Of a DNA stretch of 64,000 nt, positions 1 to 9,271 are shown one piece after another. This DNA comes from GMQP-bins7 sp963776565 (GTDB lineage: Bacteria > Actinomycetota > Thermoleophilia > Gaiellales > Gaiellaceae). The translations under genes and the position numbers were made by a program. The stretch's first letter is position 1, and every line of letters begins with the position of its first letter. The stretch is from contig CAVZNF010000002.1 of NCBI GenBank assembly GCA_963776565.1, forward strand, positions 434,001 to 498,000, in the 5' to 3' direction. Under the pieces are notes generated by a model, which was given only the letters and a program-made list of their open reading frames with translations, ran no database searches and was not told where the DNA came from.

Positions 1-941
1 TCGGCGTCGATGGTCGTGTCCACCTCGTGCGCCTGAAGCTCGGTGAGCGCGTCGAGCGCGCCCATTGCGATCTCAGGCCCGAGGAGCAGCGTCTGCAACG
101 ACGTGATCGCCGTGTCGCGCCCGAAGACGGTCATGAACCACGGCATCCCGGCGGCGAAGAGCGGACGACGAAACTGGCCCGTCCGCATCCGCAAGGCGGC
201 GAGGTCGCCGATCGAACGGTCGAACGAGCGGCGCAGGTTCTCCCATCCTCCGCGCACGCGCGGGACACGAAGCGTCCAGGCAGCGACGACGTCGCTCGCG
301 CTCTCGCGCTCCTCGTCGAGCTCGAACGTCTCGAGCTCCTCGTCGAGCCAGGGCAAGGCGTCGACGCTGAGATCCCAGCGCTCGTGCGGGTCGAGGGAGA
401 GCGCGAAGGTCATCGCGTTCCCTTCGAGACGACCCGGCTTCGAGAAGACGAGACGTGTCCCGAGATCGCCGCGCGGGTCGACGATCGAGACCTGGCTGCG
501 CGCCTCGTCGTGCGTCGTCGGCGCCGGTGGGGGCAGCGGCTGCGCCAGCTCCGGGTCGCCGAGCGAGAAGTCGTGCAGCTTCACGGAGATGATGTCCGCG
601 AAGTCGGCCTCGGCCTCGAGCGCGACGTCGATCTCGAGGCGCTCCGGGCTCTCGTTGCGAAGCGTGATCCGCTCCTGCATCCCCGAGCCCACGAACCGCT
701 CGCGCGCGATCGAGATCGAATCACGCGGCAAGCCGTTGGTCGTTCCGTTCCGGAGGTAGAAGGCCGCCCTGAAGTGCTCGACGCGCCCCGACGAGAGCAG
801 GAGCGGTGCGGAGCCGCCGACCGTCAGCACGAGCCGGGAGAGGAAGCGCGTGTCGTGCGCGAAGAAGCCACTCGTCTCCGCGGCGATGTCACCGCGGTCG
901 TCCGAGATGCAGAACGTGGATCCCTCGAGGATCGTGAGCAA
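1..941 (-). CDS. Glycogen debranching enzyme (amylo-alpha-1,6-glucosidase), N-terminal part, cut by window edge
   Basis: The minus-strand frame is open from a TTG start at 941 to the window edge with no stop. The N-terminus reads LEGSTFCISDDRGDI then SGFFAHDTRFLSRLVL, which is the signature of the N-terminal domain of bacterial glycogen-debranching enzymes. The last visible part contains MPWFMTVFGRDT, the start of the (alpha/alpha)6 glucosidase domain. The enzyme would hydrolyse alpha-1,6 branch points of glycogen in the cytoplasm. It starts 2 nt beyond the stop of the upstream dehydrogenase gene, so the two are probably co-transcribed. About 313 residues are visible of an expected 650-750. 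The TTG is the only plausible start between the upstream stop and the conserved motif. Confidence 0.85.
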   Translation of the reverse strand, partial: MLTILEGSTFCISDDRGDIAAETSGFFAHDTRFLSRLVLTVGGSAPLLLSSGRVEHFRAAFYLRNGTTNGLPRDSISIARERFVGSGMQERITLRNESPERLEIDVALEAEADFADIISVKLHDFSLGDPELAQPLPPPAPTTHDEARSQVSIVDPRGDLGTRLVFSKPGRLEGNAMTFALSLDPHERWDLSVDALPWLDEELETFELDEERESASDVVAAWTLRVPRVRGGWENLRRSFDRSIGDLAALRMRTGQFRRPLFAAGMPWFMTVFGRDTAITSLQTLLLGPEIAMGALDALTELQAHEVDTTIDA

Positions 942-945
942 GCGC

Positions 946-1677
946 CTAGCCTTCGCTGCGAACGATCCGGCCGCCGCTCGACTGGGCGAGGGCCTTGATC
1001 ACGATCTCGTCCACGTTCACATGCAGCGGGCGAGTGAGAACGAAGAGGACGCAGTCGGCGACGTCGTCCGCGGTCAGCGGCTCGACGTTCGCGTACGGCG
1101 CCTCCGCGGCCTCGGTGTCGCCCTTGAAGCGCACGAGCGAGAACTCGGTCTTCGCGAGCCCCGGATCGACGGTCGTGATACGTATCGGACGGCCGAGGAG
1201 GTCTTCCCGCAGGCCGTAGACGAAGCCGCGGAGAGCGAACTTTGCAGCGACGTAGACAGCGGCATTCGCGTACGCCTGGCGCCCGGCGATCGAGCCTGTG
1301 AAGAGGATGTGGCCCTCGTCGCGGACGTGCGGAAGCGCGAGCCGCGTGACCCGGATCGCTCCGTCGACGTTCGTGTGCAGCACGGTCGCCTCGTCCTCCG
1401 GCGTCGACTCCGTGAACGGGTAGCGCCCGAGAGCGAGGCCGGCGTTGTTGTAGAGGATGTCGATGCCGCCGAGCTCCGCTGCTGCGCGCGCGACGAACGC
1501 CGCGCAGCTCTCCTCGTCGGTGACGTCGAGGGGGAGCGCAACGTCCGCGTCGATGCGCTCGACGCGCCGCGCTCCGCCGACGACGCGCACTCCGGCCTCG
1601 CGCAGCTTGCGCACGGTCGCTGCTCCGAAGCCGCTCGATGCGCCCGTGACGACCGCGGTCTTGCCGTCGAGCTCCAT
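946..1677 (-). CDS. Short-chain dehydrogenase/reductase (SDR)
   Basis: A 243-residue Rossmann-fold oxidoreductase. It has the cofactor-binding motif TGASSGFG near residues 11-18, the NNAG motif, and the catalytic YVAAK with Tyr142 and Lys146. The substrate is unknown. Length is typical of classical SDRs. The ATG at 1677 is chosen because it lies just before MELDGKTAVVTG; the open frame continues upstream to 1986 but that part lies antisense to the cyclophilin gene. It is followed almost immediately by the debranching-enzyme gene. Confidence 0.88.
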   Translation of the reverse strand: MELDGKTAVVTGASSGFGAATVRKLREAGVRVVGGARRVERIDADVALPLDVTDEESCAAFVARAAAELGGIDILYNNAGLALGRYPFTESTPEDEATVLHTNVDGAIRVTRLALPHVRDEGHILFTGSIAGRQAYANAAVYVAAKFALRGFVYGLREDLLGRPIRITTVDPGLAKTEFSLVRFKGDTEAAEAPYANVEPLTADDVADCVLFVLTRPLHVNVDEIVIKALAQSSGGRIVRSEG

Positions 1678-1694
1678 GCGCCGGAGCCTAGTGG

Positions 1695-2135
1695 CTAGAC
1701 GATCGTGATCGACTCGATGAGGACCGGCTCGAGCGGCCGGTCGCGGCCGTCGCGCTCGACGAGCGAGATCGCGTCGACGACGTCCTGCCCGGACGTCACG
1801 CGTCCGAACACGGTGTGCTTGCCGTTCAGCCAGGACGCATCCTCGGCGGTGACGATGAAGAACTGCGAGCCGTTCGTGTTCGGGCCGGCGTTGGCCATCG
1901 CGAGATATCCGCGCGCAACCGGGTGCTCGTTGAACTCGTCCTCGAACGAGTAGCCGGGGCCACCGGTCCCATCTCCGCGCGGGCACCCGCCCTGGATCAT
2001 GAAGTCCGGAATCACGCGGTGGAAGCCGAGCCCGTCGTAGTACCCCTCGCCGGCGAGCTTCGTGAAGTTCTGGACGGTCTTGGGGGCGTCGCCGTCGAAG
2101 AACTCGAGCTCGATCGTTCCCTCGCTCGTTGTCAT
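1695..2135 (-). CDS. Peptidyl-prolyl cis-trans isomerase, cyclophilin type
   Basis: This single-domain cyclophilin of 146 residues has the hallmark sequences FHRVIPDFMIQGG and NTNGSQFFI and the tail GKHTVFGRV. It catalyses cis-trans isomerisation of prolyl bonds as a folding helper and, lacking a signal peptide, is likely cytoplasmic. The start at 2135 (MTTSEGTIELEFF) fits other cyclophilins; a longer frame to 2177 adds an Ala-rich stretch that is probably untranslated. The SDR gene follows 17 nt downstream on the same strand. Confidence 0.92.
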   Translation of the reverse strand: MTTSEGTIELEFFDGDAPKTVQNFTKLAGEGYYDGLGFHRVIPDFMIQGGCPRGDGTGGPGYSFEDEFNEHPVARGYLAMANAGPNTNGSQFFIVTAEDASWLNGKHTVFGRVTSGQDVVDAISLVERDGRDRPLEPVLIESITIV

Positions 2136-2192
2136 GACCGCCGCGGACACGGCCGCGACGCTAGCAGCCGCCGCCAACCTTCGGCCCGTCGA

Positions 2193-2213
2193 GGCGTCCC
2201 TACACTTCGAAGG
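2193..2213 (+). promoter_or_regulatory. Candidate promoter with very short or no leader for the FtsH-like gene
   Basis: The string GGCGTCCCTACACTTCGAAG contains a TACACT -10-like hexamer at 2201-2206, only 6 nt before the GTG start at 2213. A near-identical string, GGCGTCTCTACACTCCGACG, sits at 63491-63510 just before tRNA-Glu. If transcription starts about 7 nt after the hexamer, the FtsH-like mRNA would be essentially leaderless. No clear -35 box is seen. Confidence 0.35.
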
Positions 2214-4558
2214 TGGCGACCGAAGCGCAACCGGTTGGGGGATTCCAGCAGGCCGAGCTCTCGAACGAGCTGGCCAGCCAGTGGCGCCGTCTGACGCGGG
2301 TCGCCACGGCAGTCGCGCTGATCACCGCCCCGGCACTCGTCGTCTGGTTCAACCAGACCCAGGGCTGGGCGTGGTACTGGTCGATCCTCGCGGCACTCCT
2401 CGTCGTCGTCTGCTTCCGCGGCGCCTTCGACCTCCTCTTCCACCGCCTGATTCCCCGCCCGAGCCTCTTCGGCCTCGAGAGCCAGCAGCTGCGCGAAGAG
2501 GACGTGGTCGCGCGCCGCCGCGTCTGGTTCTGGCGTTTCTGGCTGAAGATCGCCGTGATCTTCGTTGTTGTCGGCGCGCTCTTCTACGCCTTCGGCGGGA
2601 CCGGATACATCGTCGGGATCCTCCCGCTCCTCGTGATCTTCCCCTTCTACATGATCTTCAACTTCGCGATCCTCTTCGGCCCACTGCTGCTCATGAACCT
2701 CTCGCAGATCCAGGGCTTCGAGCCCGGTGACGCAGAGTGGGGCGTGAAGCTCGCGGACGTCCGTGGGCAGGCGGAGGCGAAGGAGGAGGTGCGCCGGGTC
2801 GTCTCGATCTGGCAGTCCGGCGACGCATTCGAGCGCGCCGGCGGCAAGCGTGAGCGCGGCCTCCTCTTCCTCGGCGCCCCCGGCACCGGGAAGACGATGC
2901 TCGCGAAGGCACTCGCCACCGGCTTCAACTCACCGTTCATCTCGATCCCCGGCTCGGGCTTCGCGGCAACCTTCATCGGCATCGACGCCATCATCGTCCG
3001 CATCCTGGCCAGGCGCGCGAAGCGCCTCGCTCGCAAGTGGGGCGGCCAGTGCATCGTGTTCATCGACGAGATCGACGCGGTCGGCATGCGCAGGCAGGCG
3101 CTCAACCCGGGCTTCGGCGGCGCAGCGGGCGGATCGCGGCCGGCGGACGTTCACGACTACCTCTTCTACGGCCCGTTCGGCGCCCTCAATCCCTCCGGCG
3201 ACCTGATCCTCGAGAACCAGCAGTGGCGTGAGCGCCTGTTCGCCGAGCGCGCGCCGCAGGCGCCCGGCCCGTCCGCGTTCACGAACCGGATGAACGGCGT
3301 CGTCGGCTTCATGTTCCCGGGCGGGATGGGTGGTGGCGGCTCGCTGGCGCTGAACCAGCTGCTCGTCGTGATGGACGGCATCGACAACCCGCCGTTCTTC
3401 AAGAAGTTCTTCACGAGCAAGACGAACGCGCTCCTGGACGGGATCTACATCGTCCCGCGCCGGATCGGGAAGCGCTCGTTCCGGATTCCGGCAGCGCGCC
3501 CGCGCCGCGAGCAGATCTACTTCATCGGCGCGACCAACGTGCCTGTCGATCGCCTGGATCCGGCGCTGACTCGCCCCGGTCGCATGGGACGCCACGTCTG
3601 GTTCCGCACGCCGACGAAGCAGGATCGCCTGGACGTGCTCGACCTCTACCTCGGAAAGGTCGCGCACGAGCCCGAGCTGGACCAGCACCACAAACGCGAA
3701 GAGATCGCGCGCGTTACGAACGGCTACGCGCCCGCGATGCTCGAGCAGGTGACGTCGATGGCCCTGACGATCGCGCACCACTCGGACCGAGACGCGTTGA
3801 GCTGGGACGACCTCGTCGAAGCAATGACCACTCTCGAGGCCGGCACCGCAGTCGGCATCGAGTACATCCCGGAGGAGAGCCGCGCCGTCGCAATTCATGA
3901 GGCGGGCCATGCCGCCGCCGGCCACGTCTACTTGAAAGGCGCGGAGTCAACGCGGCTCTCCATCCGGATGCGCGGAGGCGCGCTCGGGCACCATCAGGCG
4001 CTCGAGAAGGAGGAGCGCTTCAGTCGCTTCCGGAGCGAGGAGTTCGCGCGGCTCGTCTGGGCACTCGGCGCCATGGCCGCAGAGCGCGTGTTCTACGGCG
4101 AGAACTCGAACGGCGTCGGCGGTGACGTCATGAGCGTCACCGCGCAGGCGGCGTACATGGTCGGCGCATCGGCCATGGGCCCGGAGCCGTTCGCGATCAC
4201 GCCGCGCGAGGACGAGACGGCCGAAGAGGCGCGCGAGCGCATCCTCAAGCGCTTCGAGAAGATCGGCCTTGCGATCGTGAACCGCACGGGCGGCGGCGGG
4301 CCGTTCGCGGAGAACCCGATCGGTGCGGTGCTCGGGGACCAGGACAAGCGCGCGATCGTCGGCCAGCTCGTCGGGCAGGCGTACGTCGCTGCGTACAACC
4401 TGATCGTCGCGAACCGCGATGCGGTCGACCACATCGCCGACGTGCTCGCCGCGCGCCGCGAGCTCTTCGGCGACGAGTTGCTCAATCTGCTCGACGAGTC
4501 GAAGATCACGATTCCGGACGTCGATCTCTCGGAGGAGAGCTCGTGGCCGACGATGTGA
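2213..4558 (+). CDS. Divergent FtsH-like AAA+ ATP-dependent zinc metalloprotease
   Basis: A 781-residue membrane protease. Hydrophobic segments lie at about residues 30-75 and 107-165 (probably four helices). An AAA+ domain follows with Walker A GAPGTGKT near 220, Walker B CIVFIDEIDA near 283 and the second region of homology LTRPGRMGRH near 455. The peptidase domain carries HEAGH with zinc ligands His562 and His566 and catalytic Glu563. It differs from canonical FtsH in two extra blocks: roughly 70 residues after Walker B (GFGGAAGG through FMFPGGMGGGGS) and about 40 between DGID and FIGATN. FtsH degrades membrane and regulatory proteins at the inner membrane. The GTG start is preceded by CGAAGG. 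The next gene overlaps its end by 16 nt. Confidence 0.88.
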   Translation: MATEAQPVGGFQQAELSNELASQWRRLTRVATAVALITAPALVVWFNQTQGWAWYWSILAALLVVVCFRGAFDLLFHRLIPRPSLFGLESQQLREEDVVARRRVWFWRFWLKIAVIFVVVGALFYAFGGTGYIVGILPLLVIFPFYMIFNFAILFGPLLLMNLSQIQGFEPGDAEWGVKLADVRGQAEAKEEVRRVVSIWQSGDAFERAGGKRERGLLFLGAPGTGKTMLAKALATGFNSPFISIPGSGFAATFIGIDAIIVRILARRAKRLARKWGGQCIVFIDEIDAVGMRRQALNPGFGGAAGGSRPADVHDYLFYGPFGALNPSGDLILENQQWRERLFAERAPQAPGPSAFTNRMNGVVGFMFPGGMGGGGSLALNQLLVVMDGIDNPPFFKKFFTSKTNALLDGIYIVPRRIGKRSFRIPAARPRREQIYFIGATNVPVDRLDPALTRPGRMGRHVWFRTPTKQDRLDVLDLYLGKVAHEPELDQHHKREEIARVTNGYAPAMLEQVTSMALTIAHHSDRDALSWDDLVEAMTTLEAGTAVGIEYIPEESRAVAIHEAGHAAAGHVYLKGAESTRLSIRMRGGALGHHQALEKEERFSRFRSEEFARLVWALGAMAAERVFYGENSNGVGGDVMSVTAQAAYMVGASAMGPEPFAITPREDETAEEARERILKRFEKIGLAIVNRTGGGGPFAENPIGAVLGDQDKRAIVGQLVGQAYVAAYNLIVANRDAVDHIADVLAARRELFGDELLNLLDESKITIPDVDLSEESSWPTM

Positions 4559-5416
4559 TGGACAAGGCAGCTGCCGAAGCGAAGCCGGTGCCGGGGAACG
4601 GGATCGGCGCCACCGTCGCTCCACGTGAGTCGCGCGCCGAGCGTGCGCGGCGCGTCGCCTACCGCAATCGGTTCGCAGCGTTCTACGTCCTGCTCGCGAT
4701 CATCGCCGGCGCAGGCGTCGGTGCGCTGCTGGTCCTCGTCGGCCGCGGGAGCCCTGCCCCCGCTCCCGCCTGGTCGGCGTGGGAGCCGATCGGAAGCTCC
4801 GAGCGCCGCGCCGCGCAGATCGGAGACCACGTCGGCGACCAGTACCGCCTCCCGAGCGGACATGCGCTTGGCGACGATCACGTATGCAGGGCCGCCGACG
4901 GTGACCGGCCCCGACGGCTCCACCTTCCAAGTGCGAGCCATCGCGATTCGGCCGGACACGACCGCCGGACGGGCGGAGGCCGACGACATCGACACCGTCA
5001 ACGCTAATAACACCGTCATGTACACGCTCTGCGGGCTCGGCACCGCTTGCTCGATCGCCGAAGGCAAGCCGACCGTCGCCCGTGGGCAGCTGCTTCGCCG
5101 CGAGGCCCTCGAGCTCGCGCTCTACTCGTTCCACTCCCTCGACGGCATCGACTCCACGCTCGTGCTTCTGCCACCCCGCGCCGACGGGAAGGCTGCGACG
5201 GCCGTATTCGTCGAGCGAAGCGACGTTCGCCCCGAGCTCGGTCGCCCGCTGCAAGAGACGCTCACCGCGCCACTCACGCCCGGCGTGGGTGAGATCAAGC
5301 CGGACGAGCAGCGCGTGGTCGACCGGACGACCCGCTCGCGGCTGTACGAGTACAGCTACCTCCAGGCGCAGGACGGAAGCCCCGTGATGGTGCTCACGCC
5401 GGCGCTTTCTGGTTGA
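4543..5416 (+). CDS. Membrane-anchored hypothetical protein, translationally coupled to FtsH-like gene (frameshifted)
   Basis: The first about 110 residues read in one frame (MADDVMDKAAAEAKPVPG, then a basic stretch and one transmembrane helix FYVLLAIIAGAGVGALLVLV). From about 4870 the protein-like sequence continues in the next frame (LATITYAGPPTVTG to the stop at 5416). Removing one G from CTTGGCG at 4867-4873 gives a continuous product of about 290 residues. GGAGGAG at 4531-4537 is ideally spaced for the GTG at 4543, inside the protease gene. The extracytoplasmic part is soluble, with no family I recognise. Overlap with the protease suggests a partner or adaptor role, but this is inference. 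Confidence 0.6.
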
Positions 5417-5458
5417 GCGCAAGATCGAGATTCGCTCGCGCTGCTCGTACGAGGCGAA

Positions 5459-5845
5459 TTGCGCTCGGTGGCTAGCGCGTCCCTCGGCGCCGCGGTCGAA
5501 CGCGCCAAGGCCCGCCTCGACACGCTCGACTACTACCCGAAGCCCGTGCGCATCGAGCGCGTGCGCATCTTCGTCGCGCCGTGGTTCTTCCGGATCCCGG
5601 GGTTCCGGCGCTACCACGGCTACGCGTTCTGGCGGACGATCCTCTTGAAGAGCGCCGACACGCCCGACGATCTCGTGACGCACGAGCTCTGCCACGTCTG
5701 GCAGGGACAGCATCGCGCCCTCGACATGGCCCTCAAGCACATGACCACCCGGTACAGGTCGAACCCGTACGAGATCGAGGCGCGCAGAGCGGTTTCGGAG
5801 ACGCAAATCTCCGCCGTCCCTCGATCGAGGGACACCGCGCCCTGA
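5459..5845 (+). CDS. Small HExxH-motif protein, putative zinc metallopeptidase-like
   Basis: A 128-residue protein whose centre reads VTHELCHVWQGQH, with a zincin motif at His75-Glu76 and His79. A glutamate-containing helix (SNPYEIEARRA) follows about 30 residues later and could give the third ligand. It resembles the short HExxH domains found in DUF4157-like proteins; activity is unproven. It has no signal peptide. The TTG at 5459 lies 4 nt after GAGG and is preferred over the GTG at 5468. It sits 42 nt after the membrane protein gene and may belong to the same operon as the FtsH-like protease. Confidence 0.65.
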   Translation: MRSVASASLGAAVERAKARLDTLDYYPKPVRIERVRIFVAPWFFRIPGFRRYHGYAFWRTILLKSADTPDDLVTHELCHVWQGQHRALDMALKHMTTRYRSNPYEIEARRAVSETQISAVPRSRDTAP

Positions 5846-5867
5846 TCGCGGTGCCGACGTTCATCGA

Positions 5868-7358
5868 ATGCTGCGGCGTTCGGCTGCTCTATCTCTGCTT
5901 GCGCTGAGCGCGTTCTGCGCGCTTGCGTCGAGCGGCGCGAACGCCACTCGCTCGCTCGCCCCGGACATCATCTCCGTCGACTCGTATCCCTTCTCGGCCG
6001 TCGTGAAGTGGCAGGTGCCCGACGCTGCTCGAGTCGTTCTCGAAGTCGGCGTGGACGACCGCTACGGGATCTGGTCGCCGACCACGGTGACCCGAGGAGA
6101 GCTCACCTCGCGCACGACGCTCGCCGGCCTCGAGCCTGCGACGACGTACCGCTTTCGCGTCGTCACCAGGTGGCGGAACGGGATGACAGCAGAGGCACGA
6201 GGATCGTTCCGGACCGATCCGTGGCCCGGCGCGACAGCGGCCACGGCAGTGGCCTCGGCCGCCGACTCCGGCCCGTCGACAGGCGGCGGCTCTCCGTTCG
6301 TCCTCCCGCCCGCACTTCCGCCCGGCGTCTCGCCGAGCCAGCCCGCTCCGCCCGGCTCGAGCACGCTCCCGCCTGGAACACCGGCCGTCGAGAGCTCGTC
6401 GCCACTCCGCGTCAACGGCAACGCGATCTTCCCCCGCATGGTCTGGCGCCAATGCCCGTCGTACTACCCGACGTCTATCGGCGCCGGCATCAACCTCTTC
6501 CTCGGAGTCGAGTGCTCCAACACGGACGAGCAGTTCGCCCGCCTCGGCGGTCGCGCGATCTCCACCGTCGACGCGAAGACACCGGGCATCTCCGGCCCTG
6601 GGGACATCGGCTGGCACCTCCAGGACGAGGCCGACGTCTCGGTGGGCGACGCCAGCAAGCTGCCGCGGCCGAAAGGCGCCGGACGCGTCACGTTTCTGAC
6701 GCTCACCGACCACTTCTCGCAGCGCGCAGCGCCACCGTCGAACGGGCGGCAGATCTATCAGGGATTCTTCGACAGCGCGGACGTCATCGGCTTCGACACC
6801 TACCCGGTCGAGGGACGCTGCTCGATCGCCCAGATCGACAACGTCTACTGGATGCAGCGCGAGCTCGTCTCGCTGACGCGCGGCAAGCCCACCTTCCAAT
6901 GGATCGAGGCAGGCCCAATGGAGCACTGCCTCGAGAACCAGGATCCGACGCCCGCAGTCGTCCGCGCCGAGACCTGGCTGGCGATCGCTGGCGGCGCACG
7001 CGGAATCGGGTACTTCCCCGACTGGTGGGAGGAGAAGATCCGCGGTGAGGTGCGCCTGACCGACCGCGAGATCCTCGCCCTCGCGCCGGCGCTCCTCTCC
7101 CCCGTCGCCAAGGCGAACTGGTCGACCGACGGCCCCGTCCGCATCGGCGCGCGGCGCTACAACGGCGCGACCTACGTCATCGCGGTCAACACCTCGACAG
7201 CGGACGCAACCGCCTCGTTCTCGCTTCCCGGCCTCGGCGGTCGCACACTGCGTGTGTTCCGCGACGGCCGAACAGTCAAGCCGCTCGGCGATCTCGTCAC
7301 CGACAAGCTGCCCGGGCTCGGCGTCGCGATCTACGTCGTCTCGCCAAGCGGCTGGTAG
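5868..7358 (+). CDS. Secreted protein with fibronectin-III-like domain and glycosidase-like C-terminal domain
   Basis: A 496-residue protein with a clear signal peptide (SAALSLLALSAFCALASSG, residues about 5-24). A fibronectin type III-like domain covers about 30-125 (FSAVVKWQVPD, LEPATTYRFRVVT). A Pro/Ser/Gly-rich linker covers 130-185. The C-terminal domain of about 300 residues has motifs seen in TIM-barrel glycoside hydrolases (GWHLQDEADV, DVIGFDTYPVE, FQWIEAG) and ends in a small beta domain. The acidic residues in those motifs could be catalytic, but the family is not certain. It is probably exported and acts on cell-surface or environmental polysaccharide. Confidence 0.75.
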   Translation: MLRRSAALSLLALSAFCALASSGANATRSLAPDIISVDSYPFSAVVKWQVPDAARVVLEVGVDDRYGIWSPTTVTRGELTSRTTLAGLEPATTYRFRVVTRWRNGMTAEARGSFRTDPWPGATAATAVASAADSGPSTGGGSPFVLPPALPPGVSPSQPAPPGSSTLPPGTPAVESSSPLRVNGNAIFPRMVWRQCPSYYPTSIGAGINLFLGVECSNTDEQFARLGGRAISTVDAKTPGISGPGDIGWHLQDEADVSVGDASKLPRPKGAGRVTFLTLTDHFSQRAAPPSNGRQIYQGFFDSADVIGFDTYPVEGRCSIAQIDNVYWMQRELVSLTRGKPTFQWIEAGPMEHCLENQDPTPAVVRAETWLAIAGGARGIGYFPDWWEEKIRGEVRLTDREILALAPALLSPVAKANWSTDGPVRIGARRYNGATYVIAVNTSTADATASFSLPGLGGRTLRVFRDGRTVKPLGDLVTDKLPGLGVAIYVVSPSGW

Positions 7359-7385
7359 AAGCACACGCGCGCTACCGTGGGTGCG

Positions 7386-8306
7386 ATGAGGTCGGCTCTC
7401 GCTCTCGTCGCATTGCTCCTCGGAGTCGCAACATCGTCGACCTCGGCTCTGGGCGCGGAGAGCACCGCATCCGTTGGCCCGCGCGTCACCATCTTCGGCG
7501 ACTCAGTTGCCGACTCGCTCTCGTACGTCCCCGACGCTCGACAGATTCTCGGCGAAGGGCTCGATCTCCGGCTGGAGCTGGCCCCCTGCCGGAAGCTCGT
7601 TCCGCAGGGCTGCGTGTACCGGGGTGAGCGCCCGCCCTCGGTGCTCGACATCGTGAAGACGTCGTCGCTGTCGCAACTCGGCAACATCGTGATCGTCGCC
7701 GTCGGCTACAACGATCCGGCGAACAACTACGAGACGGACATGGCGCAGGTCGCCATCGCGCTCGTCGATCTCGGGGTCGCGCACGTGATCTGGCTCACGC
7801 TGCGCGAGCAGACCGACGACTACCGCCAGATCAACGCTGCGATCCGCAGCCAGGCCCGCCGCTGGCCGCAGCTACAGATCGCCGATTGGGAGAACGCGAG
7901 CCGGGGAAAGGACTGGTTCAACGAGGACGGGCTCCACCTGAACGCCGACGGAGCGGTCGGACTCGCGACCCTGATCCGGCCCTTCGTGCTCGCGGCCTGC
8001 GGATCGGCATGTAGTGCAGCCACGCCGAACGCGCCACGGAACTTGCGCCCGCCGACGCTCCGCGGTACCCCGGTCGTCGGCAGCATCCTGACGTGCCGAC
8101 CGGGCTCGTGGGCAGGCACCGGCCCGATCGTCTTCTCCTACCGGTGGCTTCGCGGAACGAAGGTCCTCGCGCGCGTGATCGGCAACTCTCGGCGTCTCGG
8201 ACGCACCGACGCGGGCCGGAGCGTCTCGTGCCGGGTCTGGGCGGGAAACGCCGACGGAGCGACGGCCGCGACGTCGAGAGCCGTGCAGATCCGAGCGTCC
8301 GGGTAG
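7386..8306 (+). CDS. Secreted SGNH-hydrolase-like protein with C-terminal Ig-like domain
   Basis: A 306-residue protein with an N-terminal signal peptide (ALALVALLLGVATSSTSA). The SGNH fold is suggested by TIFGDSVADS (block I Ser), VAVGYND (block III) and DGLHLNADG (block V with the Asp-x-x-His dyad). After about residue 215 a beta-rich domain (TPVVGSILTCRPGSWAG) resembles bacterial Ig-like repeats. Such enzymes are lipases, esterases or acyl-hydrolases of cell-wall polymers; the substrate is unknown. It lies 27 nt after the preceding secreted protein gene. The ATG at 7386 is favoured over a GTG at 7377. Confidence 0.75.
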   Translation: MRSALALVALLLGVATSSTSALGAESTASVGPRVTIFGDSVADSLSYVPDARQILGEGLDLRLELAPCRKLVPQGCVYRGERPPSVLDIVKTSSLSQLGNIVIVAVGYNDPANNYETDMAQVAIALVDLGVAHVIWLTLREQTDDYRQINAAIRSQARRWPQLQIADWENASRGKDWFNEDGLHLNADGAVGLATLIRPFVLAACGSACSAATPNAPRNLRPPTLRGTPVVGSILTCRPGSWAGTGPIVFSYRWLRGTKVLARVIGNSRRLGRTDAGRSVSCRVWAGNADGATAATSRAVQIRASG

Positions 8307-8490
8307 CCGCCCACGCGGCAGTCAGCGCCGCGATCAGAGCGAGCTCGCAGGCCGATCAAGGGTAGCCGGGGCTCCGAACTTGCATCAGCCAGCAGGTCGA
8401 TCGTCAGCATGATCTAGGGTCGGCGAAAGCCTCCCCAGGTCAGTACACGCTCTCGCGGGCGCAGAACAGCCAGTCAATGGCGAGCGTCGT

Positions 8491-9138
8491 TCAGCGTGAG
8501 ACGCGAGCTATGAGGCTCCGACCGATGTCGGCGACGAGATCGCCGTCATTGCCTTTCGTGTCAATCCATTGGGCGCTGAACTCGATCTCCGTTCTTCCCT
8601 TGACGAGGATGACATTCCACCGATAGGCCGGGTAACGCACCGGTCGGGTGGCCCCTCGTTTGTCCAGTGCCAAGGAACGCGGTCTGGTAGGGCGCGACCT
8701 TCGCGATCCCGACCTTTCTTGCCGTCAGCGTGAGACCGGCGGAACGACTGAAGCTGTGTCAATCTGCATCGCTGCGCGGCCGGTGCCACGGCGGTGCGCT
8801 GCCAATCTGTGTGCGCCATCTGCGCCGTGCGGAAGACCTTGACGCGGACGTAGCTGACCGTAGACGAAGCGTCAGAGGCCTCCGCAGCGCCCGTGACCAG
8901 CAGATCGCCCTTGCGCGGATGGAACCCCTGGCAGGTGGTAGAGCCGTCGCTCATCGCCGTGAAGCCTGTCCGGACGATCTTGAAGTCGGTTTCGGAGTAA
9001 CACTCGCCGCGCCATCGCCTGGTCGGAGTGATCGAGGACGACCTGGTAAGAGTCGCCAGTCGTCGCGGATGCGGTGACCGCTGCCATCGCAGCAACCGCG
9101 ATAGCCATGAACAGGAGCGTCGCCCTCGGCGGCAACAT
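8491..9138 (-). pseudogene. Secreted hypothetical protein, disrupted by several frameshifts
   Basis: The N-terminus at 9138 encodes a signal peptide (LLFMAIAVAAMAAVTASA) followed by a mature start. The coding then moves to a second frame (CYSETDFKIVRTGFTAMSD, VSYVRVKVFRT), then a third (SAGLTLTARKVGIAKVAPYQ), and ends in another (YRWNVILVKGRTEIEF to the stop at 8491). At least three one-base shifts are needed to read about 215 residues. The product is a small exported protein with no recognised family. Either the gene is decaying or the assembly is poor here. Confidence 0.5.
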
Positions 9139-9271
9139 GGGGCCTTAGTCTCGCTCGCGCTTACGCGGATTGCAAGCCGAGCGCGAGCTGGACGCAGGAG
9201 TCGCGCACTGGGGCGAGTAGCAGTCGGCGCCTCGCGCACGTAGCCGCGCCGAACTCCTCGACTCCCGTTCT

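Noticed and set aside
27..998. Plus-strand frames of 238-323 residues at the left edge
   Set aside because: They are shadows of the minus-strand debranching enzyme, whose frame is open to the window edge and has clear motifs.
5889..7364. A 491-residue minus-strand frame
   Set aside because: Antisense shadow of the secreted fibronectin/glycosidase-like gene; composition is biased and no motif is present.
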